Assembly (NCBI RefSeq): GCF_900182615.1
Contig: NZ_FXTE01000001.1
Coordinates: 1,197,136-1,261,135 of the forward strand
Direction: 5' to 3'
DNA from: Ruegeria faecimaris
GTDB lineage: Bacteria > Pseudomonadota > Alphaproteobacteria > Rhodobacterales > Rhodobacteraceae
DNA: 64,000 nt
Part shown: one piece after another, positions 58,723-64,000 of the stretch
Layout of the letters: every line of letters begins with the position of its first letter
Numbering within the stretch: position 1 is the stretch's first letter
The notes under the pieces: generated by a model
What the model saw: only the letters and a program-made list of their open reading frames with translations
Databases searched by the model: none
Told to the model about the DNA's origin: nothing
Position numbers and translations under genes: made by a program

Positions 58723-58947
58723 ATGGGTGTAGCAACACAACAAACCGCTCTGAGAAGCGCTCCGGCATTCGGCCTGGCTTCGATGATCGAAACCGCAAAG
58801 ACCCGGTTTGCACGCTATCGAGCCTACCGCCAGACGGTTAACGAACTGTCCGAGCTGTCCGATCGCGAGTTGGCCGACCTGGGCCTGCACCGCTCAATGA
58901 TCCGTCGGCTGGCAATGCAGGCCGCAGAAGAACAATTCGCGCGTTAA
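58723..58947 (+). CDS. DUF1127 small protein (CcaF1-like)
   Basis: The 74-residue basic protein has a C-terminal DUF1127 domain (RQTVNELSELSDRELADLGL, then HRSMIRRLAMQAAEEQ). In Rhodobacter sphaeroides a DUF1127 protein, CcaF1, is encoded directly upstream of the CcsR (Cuckoo) small RNAs, co-transcribed with them and reported to influence RNA turnover; the same arrangement is seen here. ATG 58723 is chosen because family-like sequence starts there; the SD is weak. A longer frame upstream (from 58498) does not look like protein. Confidence 0.88.
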   Translation: MGVATQQTALRSAPAFGLASMIETAKTRFARYRAYRQTVNELSELSDRELADLGLHRSMIRRLAMQAAEEQFAR

Positions 58948-58961
58948 GCGCACAGCAATAC

Positions 58962-59037
58962 AGAGATCAGACCCTACTCCTCCCTTGGGTCTGTAATCTG
59001 CGGCAACGTCTCTCCTCCTCCCTGACGTTGCCGCCTT
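58962..59037 (+). ncRNA. Cuckoo (CcsR-type) RNA 1
   Basis: Two adjacent hairpins carry the loop motif. Hairpin 1 is CAGACCC (58968-58974) with GGGTCTG (58987-58993) and loop motif CTCCTCCC. Hairpin 2 is a 10-bp stem (59001-59010 with 59024-59033) with loop motif CCTCCTCCC (59014-59022). Paired hairpins exposing an anti-SD-like CCUCCUCCC loop behind a DUF1127 gene define the Cuckoo/CcsR family of stress-induced RNAs in Rhodobacterales. Confidence 0.85.
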
Positions 59038-59065
59038 TTATACCGGCCCTGAACGCCGGAAGCAG

Positions 59066-59147
59066 ATACATCGGGGCTCTCCTCCTCCCTGCCCTGATGT
59101 TGAAAGTACGCGGCGACGTCTCTCCTCCTCCCTGACGTCGCCGCGTC
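59066..59147 (+). ncRNA. Cuckoo (CcsR-type) RNA 2
   Basis: Hairpin 3 is 59068-59077 with 59091-59100 (one G-U) and loop CCTCCTCCC at 59081-59089. Hairpin 4 is a 12-bp stem, 59109-59120 with 59134-59145, and loop CCTCCTCCC at 59124-59132. It is separated from RNA 1 by a short CCGGC/GCCGG hairpin, a likely processing or spacer element. Hairpin 4 closely resembles hairpin 2. Confidence 0.85.
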
Positions 59148-59178
59148 TTCCTCATACCGGGATCAAACCCGGGTTCGG

Positions 59179-59262
59179 ATACATCGGGGCTCTCCTCCTC
59201 CCTGCCTTGGTGTTGAAAAGAACGGCGGTTTCCTTCCTCCTCCCTGGGAACCGCCGTTTTTC
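59179..59262 (+). ncRNA. Cuckoo (CcsR-type) RNA 3, with terminator
   Basis: Hairpin 5 is 59181-59190 with 59204-59213 and loop CCTCCTCCC at 59194-59202. Hairpin 6 is an 11-bp stem, 59223-59233 with 59246-59256, loop CCTCCTCCC at 59236-59244, followed by TTTTT (59257-59261). Hairpin 6 doubles as the Rho-independent terminator of the operon. Hairpins 3 and 5 are identical over 25 nt, so the array grew by duplication of a unit of about 113 nt. Confidence 0.85.
59223..59262 (+). terminator. Terminator of the DUF1127/Cuckoo operon
   Basis: The last Cuckoo hairpin is GC-rich (CGGCGG...CCGCCG) and runs directly into five Ts, so it serves as the intrinsic terminator of the whole plus-strand unit. 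Confidence 0.85.
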
Positions 59263-59267
59263 GTTTC

Positions 59268-59301
59268 CCCCAAAGAAAAAGGCGCCCACCCAGGCGCCTT
59301 T
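59268..59301 (-). terminator. Rho-independent terminator of uvrD
   Basis: AAAGGCGCC (59301-59293 on the minus strand) pairs with GGCGCCTTT (59286-59278) around a 6-nt loop and continues into TTTTTCTTT. It lies 41 bp after the uvrD stop. Confidence 0.85.
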
Positions 59302-59341
59302 CAAAACATTGAGCATGCGCTGTCAGGCGCATTCCTTTTGG

Positions 59342-61738
59342 TTAAAACGGAACGTCGTCCTTCGGAAAAAGATACTGGGCAACAACCTTCTTGGTGCCCG
59401 CCTTGTCGAACGCGACCTCAACCTTGTCGCCCTCGATGCCCTCCACTGCGCCATAGCCGAATTTCTTGTGAAACACCCGTTCACCCAGTGTGAAACTTGC
59501 CACCGCGGTTGCGTCGATCACCGTGTTGCGTGTTTCGCGCGGTTGCGACATGCCATATTGTCCCTGCCGCGCCTGCAGCCGTTTCCAGCCGGGTGAGTTA
59601 TAGACATTTGCCTCAGCCGCGCGGGTTTCGATCCCGGCCGACGGCTGCCCCCCGCCATAGAGCCCCGGAGGCGTCAGAACCTCGACATGCTCCTCGGGCA
59701 GTTCGTCAATAAACCGTGATGGCATCGAATTCTGCCATTGCCCGAACACCCGGCGGTTGGCGGCAAAGGAAATCGTACAGACCTCTTCGGCACGGGTGAT
59801 GCCCACATAGGCTAGACGCCGTTCCTCTTCGAGCCCCTTGATTCCGGTCTCGTCCATCGACCGCTGCGACGGGAACAACCCGTCCTCCCAACCCGGCAGG
59901 AACACGGCGGGAAACTCCAGCCCCTTGGCCGCATGCAGAGTCATGATCGAGACCTTTGCCCCATCCGTTTCCTTTTCATTGTCCATGACCAGGCTGACAT
60001 GTTCCAAAAACCCTTGCAGGTTCTCGAAATTGTCCAGTTGGTTGACCAGTTCCTTGAGGTTTTCCAGCCGGCCCGGCGCCTCGGGCGTTTTCTCATTCTG
60101 CCAATGGGCGGTATAGCCGGATTCATCCAGCACGATCTGCGCCAGTTCGATATGCGTGTGCTCGGGCGCGCCATAGCGGATCGGAGACACCCCGTCATCA
60201 ATGACGGTGTCATCATCCACTTCGATCCGTGGTCCGCGTGTCATCGCATTCCACCGAGCCAGCCCGTCGATCAACTCGCGCAGCGCCTTGCCACCCTTGC
60301 CCTTGATCAGCCCCTGCTCGACCACGATCCGCGCCCCTTCGACCAGGGACACCCCGTTTTCACGCGCCACCACTTGAATGGTCTGCTGCGCCTTGTCCCC
60401 AAGGCCGCGCTTGGGCGTGTTTACGATCCGCTCGAACGCCAGATCATCCTCGGGGCTGACCACCAACCGGAAATAGGCCATGGCATCGCGAATCTCCATC
60501 CGCTCATAAAACCGTGGCCCGCCGATCACCTTGTAGGGCATCCCGATGGTCAGGAACCGATCCTCGAACGCGCGCATCTGGTGCGACGCGCGCACGAGGA
60601 TAGCCATTTCGTCCAGGTTCATCGGACGCACGCCACGCGTCCCGCTCTGCATCGCGTCGATCTCTTCTCCGATCCAACGCGCCTCTTCCTCACCATCCCA
60701 ATGGCCAATCAGGCGAACCTTTTCACCCTCTTCTCTGTCGGTCCAAAGCTCTTTGCCCAACCGGCTTTCATTGCCCCGAATAACGTTCGAAGCCGCCGCC
60801 AGAATATGCGGGGTCGAGCGGTAGTTCTGTTCCAGCCGAACCACAAAAGCACCGGGAAAATCTTTCTCGAACCGCAGGATGTTGCCCACCTCGGCCCCGC
60901 GCCAGCCATAGATCGACTGATCATCATCGCCGACGCAACAGATATTCTTGTGCCCCCCGGCCAGCAGCCGCAGCCACAGGTACTGAGCGACGTTGGTATC
61001 CTGATACTCGTCCACGAGGATGTAGCGGAACCAGCGCTGGTATTGCTCCAGAACATCCGGATGGGTTTGAAAGATCGTGACCATGTGCAACAGCAGGTCG
61101 CCGAAATCCACCGCATTCAGCTCACGCAGGCGGGTCTGGTATTGGGCATAAAGCTCAATGCCTTTGTTATTATAAGCTCCGGCATCCGCAGCAGGCACCC
61201 TATCTGGCGTCAGCGCGCGGTTTTTCCAGTCATCAATGATCCCGGCCAGCATCCGCGCAGGCCAGCGTTTGTCGTCGATATTGGCTGCCTGAGTCAGTTG
61301 CTTGAGCAAGCGCTTTTGGTCATCAGTATCCAAAATAGTAAAATTCGACTTGAGGCCCGCCAGTTCGGCATGGCGGCGCAACAGTTTGACGCAGATCGCG
61401 TGGAACGTTCCCAGCCACGGCATCCCTTCGGCAGGTCGGCCCAACATGCGCCCGACCCGTTCTTTCATCTCGCGCGCGGCCTTGTTGGTGAAGGTCACGG
61501 CCAAAATCTCGTTCTCGCGTACCCGATGTGATCTGAGTAGATGGGTGATCCGCGCGGTCAGTGCCTTGGTCTTGCCCGTGCCGGCACCTGCCAGCATCAA
61601 AACCGGACCGTCCAGCCGCTCGACCGCTTCGCGCTGTGCCGGGTTGAGGTCGTTCAAATAGTCGACAGCCACCGCAGGCATCGCCCGCGCCGACAGCAAT
61701 GCGCCCTCGAAGGCGTCCATTTCGTCAAAACTGCTCAT
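59342..61738 (-). CDS. uvrD: ATP-dependent DNA helicase UvrD/PcrA
   Basis: The 798-residue superfamily 1A 3'-5' helicase acts in nucleotide excision and mismatch repair. It has Q-motif LNPAQREAVERL, Walker A GAGTGKT (51-57), FTNKAAREMKERV, ILVDEYQDTNVAQY, VGDDDQSIYGWRGAEVGNI, RLEQNYRST, SIMTLHAAKGLEFPAVFLPG, VGITRA, and a C-terminal Tudor-like tail (GERVFHKKFGYGAVEGIEG). Length is slightly above E. coli UvrD. A LexA-type box lies 41 bp upstream. Confidence 0.96.
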   Translation of the reverse strand: MSSFDEMDAFEGALLSARAMPAVAVDYLNDLNPAQREAVERLDGPVLMLAGAGTGKTKALTARITHLLRSHRVRENEILAVTFTNKAAREMKERVGRMLGRPAEGMPWLGTFHAICVKLLRRHAELAGLKSNFTILDTDDQKRLLKQLTQAANIDDKRWPARMLAGIIDDWKNRALTPDRVPAADAGAYNNKGIELYAQYQTRLRELNAVDFGDLLLHMVTIFQTHPDVLEQYQRWFRYILVDEYQDTNVAQYLWLRLLAGGHKNICCVGDDDQSIYGWRGAEVGNILRFEKDFPGAFVVRLEQNYRSTPHILAAASNVIRGNESRLGKELWTDREEGEKVRLIGHWDGEEEARWIGEEIDAMQSGTRGVRPMNLDEMAILVRASHQMRAFEDRFLTIGMPYKVIGGPRFYERMEIRDAMAYFRLVVSPEDDLAFERIVNTPKRGLGDKAQQTIQVVARENGVSLVEGARIVVEQGLIKGKGGKALRELIDGLARWNAMTRGPRIEVDDDTVIDDGVSPIRYGAPEHTHIELAQIVLDESGYTAHWQNEKTPEAPGRLENLKELVNQLDNFENLQGFLEHVSLVMDNEKETDGAKVSIMTLHAAKGLEFPAVFLPGWEDGLFPSQRSMDETGIKGLEEERRLAYVGITRAEEVCTISFAANRRVFGQWQNSMPSRFIDELPEEHVEVLTPPGLYGGGQPSAGIETRAAEANVYNSPGWKRLQARQGQYGMSQPRETRNTVIDATAVASFTLGERVFHKKFGYGAVEGIEGDKVEVAFDKAGTKKVVAQYLFPKDDVPF

Positions 61739-61779
61739 ACTCTCAAACTACGCCGGATGGGCGCAAAGGGAAAGGCTTT

Positions 61780-61794
61780 GTTCACGGCTTGTTC
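61780..61794. promoter_or_regulatory. SOS (LexA) box, GTTC-N7-GTTC
   Basis: GTTC at 61780-61783 and GTTC at 61791-61794 are separated by exactly 7 bases. GTTC-N7-GTTC is the alphaproteobacterial LexA-binding direct repeat. It lies in the divergent region, 41 bp before the uvrD start and 125 bp before the diguanylate cyclase gene, so uvrD is the likely target. Confidence 0.7.
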
Positions 61795-61919
61795 ACAAGC
61801 TTTTAAGATTTTCCTTGCGTTCAATTCCAACCAAATGAAGCGGTGTTCGACTGATGCCATTAACTCTCTGTAAAGCCTTAGGTCAGATGCTTGGCCCAAA
61901 GGTTTGGGAGCATATGGAT

Positions 61920-63707
61920 ATGGCATTGGCTGAGCGGGGGACGATCAATCATCGACTCAAATGGACCGGGATCACCCTATTGCTGATCAGCCTCGCCATT
62001 GGTGCGGGTTGGGGTGTCTATCGGCTTCCTGCGCCCTTGGTGGAACGGATGCTGCGGACAGATATCCTCAAACAATCAGAATTGTGGAAACGCAGGGTTG
62101 TTTTGCACCTTGAAGACCCCGAAACAACGCTGCGAACCGGCCATATAGATGGGCATGATGCAGAGTTTCTGACGTCGATGCCCGAAGCATCGGATGTCTA
62201 CCGGTTCAGGTTGTTCGACACGAGTGGACGCGTGGTCTGGTCCACTCGTCAAGGTGAGGTCGGCCTGCGCGAAGACAGCGCGTTCTTTCGCGCCGATGTT
62301 GCCCGGGGAATGGTGTACTATTTACAAGAGGTTGTGCCCCTATCCGAGATTGACGGCCTGGACTTGCACACAGGCAACATTCAGAACTCCAGCGCGCATC
62401 ACATAGTCAAAGTCTTTATGCCGGTTACAAAAAACGGTCGCTTCATCGGTGCGATAGAGTTTTTTACCGATATCTCGGATTTGCGGGCGACCTTCATAAC
62501 CCGGCTGAGAATTTCGCTGATCGTTCTAAGCGGTGTGGCCCTGTTGGCGCTGGCGATGGTGTCATTGGTGACCTACAGGACCAACCGGGCGCAACTGCGC
62601 TCTTTGCACAAACAATCCGAGAAAGAGCGTGATCTGATGGCGGACCAGCTCCGCCTTGCACGCGAAGTGCGGCTGCTAGGGGAGCTGAACGAATGGCTGC
62701 AATCCAGCCGTTCGCTGGATGAACTGTTCGATATGGTTTCGCGCTTTATGACCCATATCCTGCCCGAAGCAGAGGGCAGCGTTTACGTCTACTCGAACTC
62801 GCGCGATGTGCTTGATGGCTGTGCCAGTTGGAACGGCGGCACCCATAAGGCACATATCCACCCCGAGGGGTGCTGGGGTCTGCGCCGGGGGCGTACCTAT
62901 GAATTCGGCGCCTCCGAGATTGATTTCATCTGCGAACATGCGGAACCGCATGACGGGCGCCAATATTTCTGTTTTCCGATTCTGGCTCATGGCGAGACGG
63001 TTGGATTGTTGCATCTTCGGGCACATGAAAACTGCGAAGAAGAGTTTCACGTCAGCAGGAAACTGGCGCAGCTCTGCGCTGAACAGATCAGCATGGCCAT
63101 TGCAAATGTGAGGATGCGCGATCAGCTGCACGACCAGTCCGTGCGTGATCCTTTGACCGGACTGTTCAACCGTCGTCATATGACGGAAACCCTGCGCAAG
63201 TCTATTTCACGCAGTCAACAGACCGGTGTACCGCTGAGCCTGATCGCCGTTGATGTCGATCATTTCAAGAAGTTCAACGACACTCATGGCCATGATGCAG
63301 GCGACATGGTGCTGCGCGCAGTCGGAGCCGCCTTGGAACAGGGCTGTGACCGGGACGAGGTTGCCTGCCGTATTGGTGGTGAGGAATTCATGCTGATCTT
63401 GCCGGACAACACCCCGGATGACGCGGTGAGCCGTGCCGAGAAATTACGGCAGTCGGTCGAAGCGGTCTCGGTCCGATACGGTGACAAGTCGCTGCCGCGA
63501 ATAACGATTTCGGTTGGTGTATCGCATTACCCGGCGCATGGCACCATGCCGCAAGATTTGATGCGCGCCGCCGATGACGCGCTGTATATGGCGAAAGACA
63601 AAGGGCGCAATCAGGTGCAAGTCGCCAAGGGAACGCCAACCGAAACCGGGTCCGCTGATAGCAACGGCCAAAAGGTTCGGACTTCAGGCCCAGTCGCGGC
63701 GGCGTGA
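61920..63707 (+). CDS. Membrane GAF-GGDEF diguanylate cyclase
   Basis: The 595-residue protein has a membrane segment (about 12-33), a periplasmic sensor domain (about 34-197), a second membrane segment (about 198-220), a coiled linker, a GAF domain (about 255-395) and a GGDEF domain. The active site is GGEEF (486-490), competent in sequence, so it should make cyclic di-GMP. The residues at the I-site position (RxxD, five before the signature) read DRDE, so product inhibition is probably lost. ATG 61920 has GGGAG nine bases upstream; 61914 and 61854 are alternatives. Confidence 0.92.
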   Translation: MALAERGTINHRLKWTGITLLLISLAIGAGWGVYRLPAPLVERMLRTDILKQSELWKRRVVLHLEDPETTLRTGHIDGHDAEFLTSMPEASDVYRFRLFDTSGRVVWSTRQGEVGLREDSAFFRADVARGMVYYLQEVVPLSEIDGLDLHTGNIQNSSAHHIVKVFMPVTKNGRFIGAIEFFTDISDLRATFITRLRISLIVLSGVALLALAMVSLVTYRTNRAQLRSLHKQSEKERDLMADQLRLAREVRLLGELNEWLQSSRSLDELFDMVSRFMTHILPEAEGSVYVYSNSRDVLDGCASWNGGTHKAHIHPEGCWGLRRGRTYEFGASEIDFICEHAEPHDGRQYFCFPILAHGETVGLLHLRAHENCEEEFHVSRKLAQLCAEQISMAIANVRMRDQLHDQSVRDPLTGLFNRRHMTETLRKSISRSQQTGVPLSLIAVDVDHFKKFNDTHGHDAGDMVLRAVGAALEQGCDRDEVACRIGGEEFMLILPDNTPDDAVSRAEKLRQSVEAVSVRYGDKSLPRITISVGVSHYPAHGTMPQDLMRAADDALYMAKDKGRNQVQVAKGTPTETGSADSNGQKVRTSGPVAAA

Positions 63708-63715
63708 AGCTCTAG

Positions 63716-63832
63716 CTAATACTTAGCAAAAACTTCACTTACCCGGCGCCTGATTGCGCGGGCAAGGTAGCCACTTCTATACTTGTTAGCTTTCTCCAAG
63801 ATCTTGGCCACATCGCGATCTTGCCAACCGTC
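63716..63832 (-). pseudogene. Small reading frame or gene remnant beside the IS
   Basis: On the minus strand an open stretch between two stops encodes a coherent basic helical peptide (DRDVAKILEKANKYRSGYLA, then RAIRRRVSEVFAKY). No ATG start exists in it; GTG at about codon 9 would give 31 residues. It resembles the style of small Rhodobacterales basic proteins and could be a real small gene or the tail of one truncated near the IS element 38 bp away. Confidence 0.4.
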
Positions 63833-63870
63833 CTAGCCAGCCCTATCGCCTTTGAGCGGCACAATCCCTA

Positions 63871-64000
63871 GGTTCTGGACCTATTAATTTGGTTGCCGTC
63901 ATCCCGCCTGCGTGATTCATACCCGTGAGTTTCAGGGGTATAACATGAGCAATCTATTCTGGTTGACTGACGAGCAGATGGCGCGGCTTCAGCCTTACTT
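63871..64000 (+). mobile_element. IS5-family insertion sequence, left end
   Basis: The element runs off the window. Its transposase gene starts at 63945. The preceding ~75 bases fit an IS left end starting after a CTAG at 63868-63871, the kind of 4-bp target duplicated by IS5-group elements. The right end is outside, so the repeats and duplication cannot be confirmed. Confidence 0.6.
63945..64000 (+). CDS. IS5-family transposase, N-terminal fragment
   Basis: Only 18 codons are present, cut by the window edge. They read MSNLFWLTDEQMARLQPYF, the N-terminus seen in a common group of IS5-family transposases in roseobacters (DUF4096-type start). The rest of the DDE transposase lies to the right. 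Confidence 0.75.
   Translation, partial: MSNLFWLTDEQMARLQPY

Noticed and set aside
58962..59262. CRISPR-like array of short repeats
   Set aside because: The conserved unit is only a 9-nt loop, stems vary in a compensating way, spacing is uneven, and no cas genes are near. The Cuckoo RNA explanation fits all of this.
59933..61531. 532-codon open frame on the plus strand
   Set aside because: It is antisense to uvrD, whose helicase motifs are complete.

Overview
The window is a stretch of chromosome from an alphaproteobacterium of the Roseobacter group (Rhodobacterales). The evidence is the gene content and order: a bolA / J-domain / cobS / cobT neighbourhood, a division and cell-wall (dcw) cluster with DUF2484 genes between murB and murC, a DUF1127 gene followed by CCTCCTCCC-loop small RNAs, a GTTC-N7-GTTC SOS box, and an IS5-type transposase start at the right edge. 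Several genes use TTG or GTG starts with good Shine-Dalgarno (SD) sequences.

Layout. (1) 1-15001, mostly plus strand: end of pepN, gatB, a DUF4177 gene, the aerobic cobaltochelatase genes cobS and cobT, an M24B aminopeptidase and a DUF427 gene. A GT4 glycosyltransferase, bolA, a Hint-domain gene and a glycosyltransferase-like gene lie among them on the minus strand. (2) 15002-20359, accessory-looking: two small hypotheticals, an alanine/ornithine-racemase-family gene coupled to a DUF1611 gene, and a secreted protein with seven Cys-rich repeats next to a small membrane protein. (3) 20360-29474, a catabolic and uptake locus: isochorismatase-like hydrolase, RpiR-type regulator, glutamine-synthetase-like ligase, a broken ornithine cyclodeaminase, an N-formylglutamate-amidohydrolase-like enzyme, and a branched-chain-type ABC importer in which one permease is fused to its ATPase. 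(4) 29999-35340, minus strand: ClC channel, recN, bamD, lpxC. (5) 35553-57840, minus strand: the dcw cluster read from mraZ through rsmH, ftsL, ftsI, murE, murF, mraY, murD, then (after a two-gene interruption) ftsW, murG, murC, two DUF2484-type genes, murB, ddl, ftsQ, ftsA, a small secreted protein, and ftsZ. (6) 57841-59301, an RNA-rich divergent region: a terminator-ended leader RNA in the position of UpsM upstream of mraZ and, on the other strand, a DUF1127 gene with six tandem CCTCCTCCC-type hairpins (Cuckoo/CcsR RNAs). (7) 59342-64000: uvrD with an SOS box, a GAF-GGDEF diguanylate cyclase, a truncated small reading frame and the left end of an IS5-family element.

How the genes work together. 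The dcw genes make lipid II precursors in the cytoplasm (murB-G, ddl, mraY) and build the septum (ftsQ/L/W/I/A/Z). lpxC and bamD add outer-membrane synthesis next door. cobS and cobT insert cobalt into the corrin ring with CobN, which is not in this window. The catabolic locus looks like a regulated import and breakdown route for an amino-acid or amide-like compound whose substrate cannot be read from sequence.

The features most worth a second look are the six-hairpin Cuckoo RNA array, the leader RNA before the dcw cluster, and a 13-bp element present once in each orientation between them. The ornithine cyclodeaminase that has lost its NAD-binding domain inside an otherwise intact operon, and the Cys-rich repeat protein with its membrane partner, are also notable.
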